The position numbers and the translations under genes are program-made. From Gammaproteobacteria bacterium (lineage in GTDB: Bacteria; Pseudomonadota; Gammaproteobacteria; SZUA-140), in the NCBI GenBank assembly GCA_003230195.1, contig QIHH01000260.1:1-6650 (forward strand): a stretch of 6,650 nucleotides of DNA, written 5' to 3'. The notes beneath the pieces were generated by a model. That model was not told where the DNA came from and ran no database searches. It worked only from the letters and a program-made list of their open reading frames with translations. Positions 1-5,888 of the stretch are shown piece by piece; the stretch's first letter is position 1; each line of letters opens with the position of its first letter.

Positions 1-879
1 CCCGCCGCCTTTGCGGCCGTCGTACTCATCTGGTCAACCACGCCGCTCGCCATTCAATGGAGCAGCGAAGGTCAAGGCTTCCTTTTTAGTGTCTTCAGCA
101 GAATGGTGCTGGGCATGGTGCTATGCCTGCTCATCGTCAAAGTGATGCGCATAGCGCTACCATGGCATAAAAAAGCACGCGAGGCCTACCTTTCTGCAGC
201 TGTTAGCATTTACGCCTCAATGTTATGTGTCTACTGGGGGGCGCAGTATATCCCTTCTGGGGTCATCTCTGTGCTGTTTGGCTTAACACCTATTGTGACA
301 GGAATTTTAGCTGTCATCTGGCTAGGTGAAAGTAAATTTACGATGACAAGAATCATTGGCCTGTTACTGGCCGTAGCAGGACTAGCTGTTGTCTTTGGCG
401 CTGACTTTTCACTCGGTGAAAAAGCAATCCAGGGCACCTGTGCAATACTGCTTGCGATCGCCCTCGCCGCGGTGAGTACGGTGTGGCTTAAACGTACCAA
501 TACAGGCTTATCGCCTGTTGCGATCACCACTGGCGCATTGATCATCTCAACGCCACTGTATGCACTGACATGGTTGCTATTTGATGGCCAACTACCCACC
601 GAGATCCCTGCACGTGCGCTCAGTGCAACTATATATTTAGGTGTATTTGGCTCTGTTGCTGGATTTATTCTGTTTTTCTATCTGCTGAAAAAAATGGAAG
701 CCAGTCGTGCCACATTGCTCACGCTAATCACACCAGTGCTAGCGCTACTGCTTGGACACGCGTTAAATAACGAACGAGTTGGAATCGAAGTGTGGCTTGG
801 TACAGGAATGATTCTGGCCGGTTTAATGAGCCACGAATGGGGTGATATTTTACTTAAAAAAACAGCGCAAAAATCATAG
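1..879 (+). CDS. EamA/DMT-family inner-membrane transporter (5' end outside window)
   Basis: Probable inner-membrane permease of the drug/metabolite transporter superfamily; the substrate cannot be read from sequence. The frame is open from base 1, giving 292 visible residues. The first of them (AAFAAVVLIWSTTPLAIQW) look like the first helix of an EamA protein, so the true start lies just before the window and the ATG at 103 is internal. EamA proteins are usually about 290-300 residues, so only a short piece is missing. There are two EamA halves, roughly residues 1-135 and 145-280. Each carries the typical late motif of a TP pair in a helix followed by a short acidic turn (TPIVTGILAVIWLGE; TPVLALLLGHALNNE). 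About ten hydrophobic helices are visible and the C-terminus is short and basic (KKTAQKS). A terminator 24 bases downstream separates it from prmA, so it is probably a separate transcription unit. The family is certain; the function is not. Confidence 0.93.
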   Translation, partial: PAAFAAVVLIWSTTPLAIQWSSEGQGFLFSVFSRMVLGMVLCLLIVKVMRIALPWHKKAREAYLSAAVSIYASMLCVYWGAQYIPSGVISVLFGLTPIVTGILAVIWLGESKFTMTRIIGLLLAVAGLAVVFGADFSLGEKAIQGTCAILLAIALAAVSTVWLKRTNTGLSPVAITTGALIISTPLYALTWLLFDGQLPTEIPARALSATIYLGVFGSVAGFILFFYLLKKMEASRATLLTLITPVLALLLGHALNNERVGIEVWLGTGMILAGLMSHEWGDILLKKTAQKS

Positions 880-903
880 ACCGCTACTGCAGTTTAACCA
901 TCT

Positions 904-933
904 CCAGGCAGTCCCTCGCTGCCTGGTCTTTTT
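904..933 (+). terminator. Rho-independent terminator of the EamA transporter gene
   Basis: A perfect 8-bp GC-rich stem (CCAGGCAG at 904-911 paired with CTGCCTGG at 919-926) encloses a 7-base loop and is followed at once by TCTTTTT (927-933). It starts 24 bases after the transporter stop codon. This is a textbook intrinsic terminator for the + strand and implies that the downstream prmA operon has its own promoter. Confidence 0.9.
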
Positions 934-1150
934 AGCATCGCTCTCAGCTGTTCAATTACTCGCGCTTTGCAATGGTATGCTACTACGCGCAGCACAGGCA
1001 TAAAAAACCTTAATGGCATAGCTGTGCGGGGTATCCTCCCAAATGAAAAAAACGCCATCATTAACGTCAATAAAATCAGGTTCGCCATACTCCCTCTCAT
1101 ACGCGTACAATAAAAACTTATCAATAATCAAAGGCAAGATAAAATCAACT
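934..1150 (+). promoter_or_regulatory. Intergenic region upstream of prmA, probable operon promoter region
   Basis: These 217 bases lie between the transporter terminator and the chosen prmA start and hold no convincing gene. Because transcription from upstream should stop at 933, the promoter for prmA and the genes after it is expected here. Two candidates are visible. One is TACAAT at 1106-1111, five of six matches to a sigma-70 -10 box, with only a weak -35 (TTCGCC at 1081-1086, 19-base spacing) and A-rich DNA at about 1042-1080. The other is an extended -10-like TGGTATGCT at 973-981. Neither is decisive. The frame of prmA is open back to an ATG at 1043, but the extra residues do not match the family. 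Confidence 0.4.
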
Positions 1151-2038
1151 ATGCCATGGCAGGAACTTACATTTGATGTATCACCCTCAGAGGTGGAGAC
1201 ACTTTCAGAAATTTTTTGTGAAGCAGGCGCCGTCTCTGTAACATTCAAAGACAACGCTGAGACACCAATATATGAACCCGCTGCGGATGCTAGCGACCTA
1301 TGGGCCAGTACTTGTGTGGTGGGACTGTTCGATGCCGAAACAGATTTTGATACTGTGCTAGCACGAGTCCAGCAAGCAACACTATTTTCTACCCTGCCAC
1401 CATATCGTATCACCGAATTAAAAGAGCAGCAGTGGGAACGCCTCTGGATGGATGAGTTCAAACCGATGCGCTTTGGTGAACGCCTGTGGATCTGTCCAAC
1501 CGAAACTACCCCGCCAGAGCCCGAGGCCCTGAATATTATGCTCGATCCCGGCCTCGCCTTTGGCACCGGAACCCACCCCACCACCGCGCTCTGCCTAGAG
1601 TGGATTGATCAAAATGATCTCGACGGTAAAACCGTAATCGACTTCGGCTGTGGCTCTGGTATTCTTGCCATTGGCGCCGCAATGAGTGGCGCCACCTCGA
1701 TTGAGGCGATCGACATCGATCCGCAGGCACTGCTGGCCACCAACAATAATGCCACCCAGAACCATGTCGCAGCAAAAATTACCACCGCACTGCCCAATGA
1801 ATGTAATAAACTATCAGCCGTTGACTGCCTGTTAGCGAACATCCTAGCTAATCCAATTATGGAACTAGCCGACTATTTCTCAACATTGGTAAAACATCAC
1901 GGCATTATCGTGTTATCGGGAATTTTAAGTGAACAGGCAACAGAAGTGATTAGCAGCTATGAAAAATGGTTCGAGTTTCAACCCGCCGTCGAAAAAGAAG
2001 GTTGGATACGACTGGTCGCCGCCCGCAACAAGCAATAA
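1151..2038 (+). CDS. prmA: Ribosomal protein L11 methyltransferase PrmA
   Basis: SAM-dependent methyltransferase that trimethylates ribosomal protein L11 on lysine side chains and the N-terminal amine (known for E. coli PrmA); cytoplasmic. The protein is 295 residues, against 293 in E. coli. The start was chosen because MPWQELTFDV matches the conserved MPW start of the family. The 36 extra codons back to 1043 have no counterpart, and the ribosome site is weak (AAGG at 1131-1134). An N-terminal substrate-recognition domain spans about residues 1-55, with the family blocks EAGAVSVTF and GLFDAETD. The catalytic domain has DPGLAFGTGTHPTT (132-145), SAM motif I VIDFGCGSG (162-170), the acidic loop DIDPQA (188-193), the LLANILANP motif (227-235) and EKEGWIRL near the end. 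It is probably first in an operon with the zinc-ribbon gene 54 bases downstream. Nothing suggests damage. Confidence 0.97.
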   Translation: MPWQELTFDVSPSEVETLSEIFCEAGAVSVTFKDNAETPIYEPAADASDLWASTCVVGLFDAETDFDTVLARVQQATLFSTLPPYRITELKEQQWERLWMDEFKPMRFGERLWICPTETTPPEPEALNIMLDPGLAFGTGTHPTTALCLEWIDQNDLDGKTVIDFGCGSGILAIGAAMSGATSIEAIDIDPQALLATNNNATQNHVAAKITTALPNECNKLSAVDCLLANILANPIMELADYFSTLVKHHGIIVLSGILSEQATEVISSYEKWFEFQPAVEKEGWIRLVAARNKQ

Positions 2039-2092
2039 CAGCAGCAATTATTTTTTAAACACAGATTGACCACAGGAACACGACAGAGATAG

Positions 2093-2827
2093 ATGTTTAC
2101 TCAATGCCCACAGTGCCATACAAATTTCAGCATCAGTGACCAAGATCTCACTAGCGCGGGTGGCAAGGTACAATGCGGCAAATGTAGCAACACCTTTAAT
2201 GCACTCTACACGCTTTCAAAACACCCGCTAAGCAGTAGTGAGTCAGCTGAAATCTTGGAAATTTCATCCATCGATCGCCTTAGCAATGACAATGTTGCCG
2301 AAAGTTACCAACTCACCGATACACCCACACCACAAACAGCCAGCCCGTCCATAAAGCCATCAACCCTAAAGTGGGGCGTGCTAGGCATGCTCTTATGCGC
2401 CCTGCTCTTTGCCCAGGCAAGTTATTTTTTGAGCAACAAACTCGTGCAGGGTTACCCAATATTACGCCCATGGCTTGAGCAATTCTGTGCTGCCAGCGGC
2501 TGCCAGATCACACTACAGCGCGCGACGGATAAAATTAGTATCGTCAATCGCGATATTCGCAGCCATCCAACGGTTCCCAAGGCGCTGTTGATCAATGTCA
2601 CGTTGCAAAATAATGCCAGCTTCACTCAGCCTTATCCACAACTAAAGCTGAGTTTTTTTGACATCAACCAGACCCTGCTCGCCACCCGCGCCTTTCAGCC
2701 AGATGAATACCTCTCACAGGAGATTGATATTAATAGCGGATTCCCGGCAGGCAAACCATTAAGCGCTACCCTCGAACTGATTGATCCAGACAAACAAGCA
2801 ATCAATTTTGAATTCGAACTCAAATAA
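2093..2827 (+). CDS. Zinc-ribbon (MJ0042-type) and DUF3426 single-pass membrane protein
   Basis: A 244-residue protein of unknown function. The first 35 residues form an MJ0042-type zinc ribbon with two CxxC pairs (Cys5/Cys8 and Cys28/Cys31; CPQC and CGKC), expected to bind one zinc ion. A polar, Ser/Thr/Pro-rich linker follows (about 40-92), then one hydrophobic segment (about 94-114, WGVLGMLLCALLFAQASYFL). A C-terminal domain of DUF3426 type (about 115-240) has the family features of LLINVTLQNNA followed by QPYPQLKLSFFD and a late LELID strand. This predicts a cytoplasmic zinc ribbon, one membrane pass and a periplasmic beta-rich domain. The start ATG has GAG at 2086-2088 and AGGAA at 2074-2078 upstream, so the ribosome site is not sharp. 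The gene sits between prmA and dusB as in Pseudomonas, suggesting co-expression, but no function should be assigned from that. Confidence 0.92.
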   Translation: MFTQCPQCHTNFSISDQDLTSAGGKVQCGKCSNTFNALYTLSKHPLSSSESAEILEISSIDRLSNDNVAESYQLTDTPTPQTASPSIKPSTLKWGVLGMLLCALLFAQASYFLSNKLVQGYPILRPWLEQFCAASGCQITLQRATDKISIVNRDIRSHPTVPKALLINVTLQNNASFTQPYPQLKLSFFDINQTLLATRAFQPDEYLSQEIDINSGFPAGKPLSATLELIDPDKQAINFEFELK

Positions 2828-2882
2828 CCGATTAAAAAAGCAACAGTTTCTGCTTTATCCACATCCTTGGAGCAGGTATCAT

Positions 2883-3971
2883 ATGGCCTCTGTATTGCTC
2901 TCCAAATCGACTCAGACCGAGGTAATGGAAATCAATGTTATCGCGCTAAAAAACATGCAAATCGGATCATACAAACTAGCTAATAACCTGATGCTCGCGC
3001 CTATGGCGGGAGTCACTGACCGCCCATTCCGCCAGCTCTGTAAACGGCTTGGGGCAGGTATGGCCGTATCTGAGATGATCTCATCAAATTCATTGCTGTA
3101 CGGCAGTGCAAAAACTCTGCGGCGCGCCAATCACGATGGCGAAATAGAGCCTCGCTCTGTACAGATCGCGGGTTCTGATCCCACGATGATGGCCGAAGCA
3201 GCCAAACACAATGCCGATAATGGCGCTCAAATCGTTGATATCAACATGGGCTGTCCAGCAAAAAAAGTCTGTAATGTGATGTCTGGTTCAGCATTACTGC
3301 AAGACGAAAACCTCGTCGCTCGCATTCTCGACTCAGTAGTCAACGCCGTTGATATTCCAGTAACGCTAAAAATTCGCACCGGTTGGGACCTTGAAAACCG
3401 CAACGGTGTCGTCATTGCACGCATTGCCGAACAGGCAGGTATTCAAGCACTCGCCGTACATGGTCGCACCCGTGCCTGCGCTTATCGCGGCGAAGCTGAG
3501 TACGAGACCATCCGCCAGATCAAACAAGCGATCAATATCCCGGTGATCGCCAACGGCGATATCAATACACCGGAAAAGGCGAAATGGGTACTTGAACAAA
3601 CCGGTGTCGATGCCATCATGATCGGCCGCGCAGCCCAGGGCAGACCATGGATTTTCAATACGATCAACCATTATCTTGCAACGGGTGAACACCTTGCTGA
3701 ACCAACTGTTAGCGAAGTGAGCACCATCATGCTCGACCACCTTGAACGCCTGTATGAATTTTATGGCGAACACATCGGGGTTCGCATGGCGCGCAAACAT
3801 ATCTCGTGGTATAGCAAGGGCCAGATTGGTGGCGGGGCATTCCGCCAGCGGGTCAATCGAGTCGATAGCATCGAGCAACAACTAGCACTCACCCGTGATT
3901 TTTTCGAGCAACTAGAAGCAGCCACACAGCAAAATTCAAAACAACCTAACTTGGAAGAGGCCGCCGCATAA
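2883..3971 (+). CDS. dusB: tRNA-dihydrouridine synthase B
   Basis: FMN- and NADPH-dependent enzyme reducing specific uridines to dihydrouridine in the D-loop of tRNA; cytoplasmic. The DusB-type TIM barrel is complete: LAPMAGVTDRPFR (FMN loop), VSEMISSN, VQIAGSDP, and DINMGCPAKKV with catalytic Cys at bases 3252-3254. VTLKIRTGW (active-site Lys), VHGRTR, IPVIANGDI and IMIGRAAQGRPW follow, then the helical tRNA-binding domain ending near ISWYSKG. The start is uncertain. ATG 2883 has the best ribosome site (GGAG 2869-2872) and gives 362 residues. The family-like start is ATG 2955 (MQIGSYKL), giving 338 residues against 321 in E. coli, but no good ribosome site precedes it. ATG 2925 has GAGGT only one base away. 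The catalytic Cys is residue 124 from 2883 or 100 from 2955. The tail extends about 20 residues and carries the fis ribosome site. The stop overlaps the fis start by one base. Confidence 0.95.
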   Translation: MASVLLSKSTQTEVMEINVIALKNMQIGSYKLANNLMLAPMAGVTDRPFRQLCKRLGAGMAVSEMISSNSLLYGSAKTLRRANHDGEIEPRSVQIAGSDPTMMAEAAKHNADNGAQIVDINMGCPAKKVCNVMSGSALLQDENLVARILDSVVNAVDIPVTLKIRTGWDLENRNGVVIARIAEQAGIQALAVHGRTRACAYRGEAEYETIRQIKQAINIPVIANGDINTPEKAKWVLEQTGVDAIMIGRAAQGRPWIFNTINHYLATGEHLAEPTVSEVSTIMLDHLERLYEFYGEHIGVRMARKHISWYSKGQIGGGAFRQRVNRVDSIEQQLALTRDFFEQLEAATQQNSKQPNLEEAAA

Positions 3972-3973
3972 TG
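3953..3973 (+). promoter_or_regulatory. Ribosome binding site and TAATG coupling junction of dusB and fis
   Basis: A strong purine-rich ribosome site, GGAAGAGG (3953-3960), lies inside the last codons of dusB, ten bases before the fis ATG at 3971. The dusB stop TAA (3969-3971) and the fis start share one A. Ribosomes ending dusB are therefore placed to restart on fis, so the two genes are likely co-transcribed and translationally coupled. The dusB-fis pair is also one operon in E. coli. Confidence 0.8.
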
Positions 3974-4228
3974 AATACAGACAAACAGGAACGTCGCAAA
4001 CAACCCATCAGCACTTGCATTGATAGTGCTCTCGAACGCTATTTTCACGACCTTGATGGCCACCAACCTGCCGATCTCTACCGCATGGTACTAAACGAAG
4101 TAGAACAACCACTACTCAAAGCCGTACTGGATTACACCCGCGGCAATCAAAGCAAAGCATCAGAGATTCTGGGCATCAATCGCAGCACGCTGCGCAAAAA
4201 ATTAGAAGCCCACGACCTCAATAATTAA
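3971..4228 (+). CDS. fis: Fis family nucleoid-associated DNA-binding protein
   Basis: Small homodimeric DNA-bending protein that activates rRNA and tRNA promoters and organises the nucleoid during fast growth. The protein is 85 residues. From about residue 16 it aligns well with E. coli Fis: DLYRMVLNEVEQPLLKAVLDYTRGNQSKASEILGINRSTLRKKL. The dimerisation helices span about 15-55 and the helix-turn-helix about 58-80. DNA-contact residues match (Asn59, Arg71, Thr73, Arg75, Lys76, Lys77, equivalent to E. coli N73, R85, T87, R89, K90, K91). It is 13 residues shorter than E. coli Fis (98). The missing part is the N-terminal beta-hairpin arm that E. coli Fis uses to stimulate Hin and Gin invertases; what remains there (MNTDKQERRKQP) is short and polar. 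Start ATG 3971 is supported by GGAAGAGG and the overlap with dusB. The identification is secure. Confidence 0.96.
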   Translation: MNTDKQERRKQPISTCIDSALERYFHDLDGHQPADLYRMVLNEVEQPLLKAVLDYTRGNQSKASEILGINRSTLRKKLEAHDLNN

Positions 4229-4230
4229 TC

Positions 4231-4245
4231 GAATTATATCAATTC
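4231..4245. promoter_or_regulatory. AT-rich inverted repeat between fis and purH, possible Fis-like site
   Basis: GAATT and AATTC flank an ATATC centre, giving a 15-base inverted repeat with G at position 1 and C at position 15, the spacing of the degenerate Fis consensus. It matches the outer G/C, the central A/T run and some inner positions, but misses A5 and T11. A T-rich stretch (to about 4260) follows, so a weak hairpin or pause site is another reading. The surrounding 58 bases between fis and purH (4229-4286) hold no strong sigma-70 promoter that I can see. Confidence 0.2.
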
Positions 4246-4286
4246 AGTTTCGTTTGTTTCCCCCAACTTAAAGATCACAACAGCCC

Positions 4287-5861
4287 ATGACGATTAAACG
4301 CGCACTCATCAGTGTCTCGGATAAAACCAATATTCTAGAATTTGCCCAGGGCCTACAATCGATGAAGGTAGAGATACTGTCTACTGGTGGCACTGCCAAA
4401 TTACTTGCAGACAATGGCGTCGAAGTCATTGAGGTCTCTGACCATACTGGCTTTCCTGAAATGATGGATGGCCGTCTCAAGACCCTTCACCCAAAGATTC
4501 ACGGGGGTATTCTTGGTCGTCGTGAGATCGACCGCGATGCAATGGCGGAACACAACATCACACCGATTGATTTGGTTGTGGTTAACCTCTATCCATTTGA
4601 ACAGACCGTTGCCAAGCTAGGGTGCGCACTACCGCTGGCGATTGAAAACATCGATATTGGTGGGCCTACCATGGTACGTGCCGCAGCTAAAAACCATAAA
4701 GATGTTGCCATCGTTGTTGATGTTAACGACTACGCAGAAGTACTCGAAGAGATGGCTGAAAACGATAACACACTCAGTCATACGCGCCATTTTTCACTCG
4801 CCGTTAAAGCCTTCGAGCATACCGCAGCCTACGACAGCACCATTGCCAACTACTTGGGTAGTATCACCGATGGCGGTATTTCAAATGAAAACCGTGCAGT
4901 ATTTCCGCACAGTTTTAATGCACAATTCATCAAATCGCAAGATATGCGCTACGGTGAAAATCCACATCAAAAAGCGGCATTTTATATTGAAGCACGCGCG
5001 CAGGAGGCCTGCATCGCCACTGCCGGCCAACTTCAGGGTAAAGCACTATCGTTTAACAACATCGCCGATACCGATGCCGCGCTGGAATGTGTAAAACAGT
5101 TCGAAAGAGCTGCCTGTGTTATCGTGAAACATGCTAATCCTTGTGGCGTAGCGATCGCCGATTCGCTGATCAACGCTTATGATCGCGCCTATAAAACGGA
5201 CCCAACCTCTGCCTTTGGCGGCATCATCGCCTTTAATCGCCCACTCGACACCGAAACAGCTCGCGCCATTATCGACCGTCAGTTTGTTGAGGTTATTATC
5301 GCGCCCTCTGTAACAGAGAGCGCTTTGGCGATCATCGCTGAGAAAGCAAACGTACGCCTGCTCGCCTGCGGTGAGTGGCCGTTAGAGCGAACCGCATCAC
5401 TCGACTACCGTCGCGTGAATGGTGGCATGTTGCTGCAAACATCCGATTCAGGCATGGTGAGCGCCAGCGACCTCAAGGTCGTCAGCGAAATCACGCCATC
5501 TGATAAAGTGATGAAAGACCTGTTATTTAGCTGGAAGGTAGCAAAATTTGTAAAATCTAACGCCATTGTCTACGGCAAAGATCTCACCACAATAGGCGTT
5601 GGTGCGGGGCAAATGAGCCGCATCTATAGCGCCCGTATCGCGGCGATCAAAGCAACCGACGCTAACCTGCAAGTAAAAGGGTCCGTCATGGCAAGTGATG
5701 CCTTCTTCCCATTCCGTGATGGTATTGATGCCGCAGCCGAAGCAGGCATCACCGCAGTCATTCAGCCGGGCGGTTCAATGCGAGATAAGGAAGTGATTGA
5801 TGCGGCGAACGAGCACGGCATGGCGATGGTCTTTACCGGCATGCGTCATTTCCGCCACTAA
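4287..5861 (+). CDS. purH: Bifunctional AICAR transformylase / IMP cyclohydrolase
   Basis: Catalyses the last two steps of de novo purine synthesis: 10-formyl-THF-dependent formylation of AICAR to FAICAR, then ring closure to IMP; cytoplasmic dimer. The protein is 524 residues (E. coli 529) and complete. The N-terminal IMP cyclohydrolase domain (about 1-200) shows ALISVSDKT, LSTGGTAKLL, DGRLKTLHPKIHGG and the NIDIGGPTMVRAAAKN block. The transformylase domain (about 200-524) has RYGENPHQ (221-228), SFNNIADTDAA, the catalytic Lys281-His282 in KHANPCG, SAFGGIIAFNR, and the C-terminal block SDAFFPFRDGIDAAAEAGI ending FTGMRHFRH. Start ATG 4287 fits the family start; the ribosome site before it is poor. 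It follows fis by 58 bases, as in Pseudomonas, and may be read from the same operon or its own promoter. purD, its common downstream partner, is absent. Confidence 0.98.
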   Translation: MTIKRALISVSDKTNILEFAQGLQSMKVEILSTGGTAKLLADNGVEVIEVSDHTGFPEMMDGRLKTLHPKIHGGILGRREIDRDAMAEHNITPIDLVVVNLYPFEQTVAKLGCALPLAIENIDIGGPTMVRAAAKNHKDVAIVVDVNDYAEVLEEMAENDNTLSHTRHFSLAVKAFEHTAAYDSTIANYLGSITDGGISNENRAVFPHSFNAQFIKSQDMRYGENPHQKAAFYIEARAQEACIATAGQLQGKALSFNNIADTDAALECVKQFERAACVIVKHANPCGVAIADSLINAYDRAYKTDPTSAFGGIIAFNRPLDTETARAIIDRQFVEVIIAPSVTESALAIIAEKANVRLLACGEWPLERTASLDYRRVNGGMLLQTSDSGMVSASDLKVVSEITPSDKVMKDLLFSWKVAKFVKSNAIVYGKDLTTIGVGAGQMSRIYSARIAAIKATDANLQVKGSVMASDAFFPFRDGIDAAAEAGITAVIQPGGSMRDKEVIDAANEHGMAMVFTGMRHFRH

Positions 5862-5871
5862 AAAGAGATAA

Positions 5872-5887
5872 GCCGCGTGTGGGCGGC
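5872..5887 (-). terminator. Short hairpin between the convergent purH and CHB_HEX-type genes
   Basis: GCCGC (5872-5876) pairs perfectly with GCGGC (5883-5887) around a 6-base loop, in the 27 bases between two converging stop codons. On the - strand it is followed by the T-rich TTATCTCTTTTT, so it could serve as a weak intrinsic terminator for the - strand gene. On the + strand no T-run follows. The stem is only 5 bp, and the T-rich stretch on the - strand begins with a mixed sequence, so confidence is low. Confidence 0.35.
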
Positions 5888-5888
5888 G

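Noticed and set aside
1043..1150. Longer prmA beginning at ATG 1043
   Set aside because: The 36 extra residues have no counterpart in PrmA, whose family start is MPW; the stretch looks like AT-rich leader DNA and contains the candidate -10 box.
894..1584. Reverse-strand reading frames opposite the 5' part of prmA and its leader
   Set aside because: They lack recognisable domains, overlap the clearly coding prmA frame and the transporter terminator, and read as low-complexity shadow translations.
2041..2092. Possible promoter (TTGACC at 2066-2071) or terminator (T-run at about 2048-2056) between prmA and the zinc-ribbon gene
   Set aside because: There is no -10 box at a workable distance and no hairpin before the T-run, so the gap is best read as an ordinary within-operon spacer.
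3366..3881. 171-codon reverse-strand open frame inside dusB
   Set aside because: It is wholly antisense to conserved dusB coding sequence and its translation resembles no family I know; an open antisense frame of this size can arise from codon bias.
4642..5094. 150-codon + strand open frame inside purH
   Set aside because: It overlaps conserved IMP cyclohydrolase/transformylase sequence in another frame and has no recognisable motif.
454..5158. Two copies of the octamer GCGATCGC (454-461 and 5151-5158), reminiscent of the cyanobacterial HIP1 repeat
   Set aside because: Only two copies in 6.6 kb, both inside coding frames and at common Ala-Ile-Ala codons; the genes are clearly gammaproteobacterial and GATC-containing words are common here.
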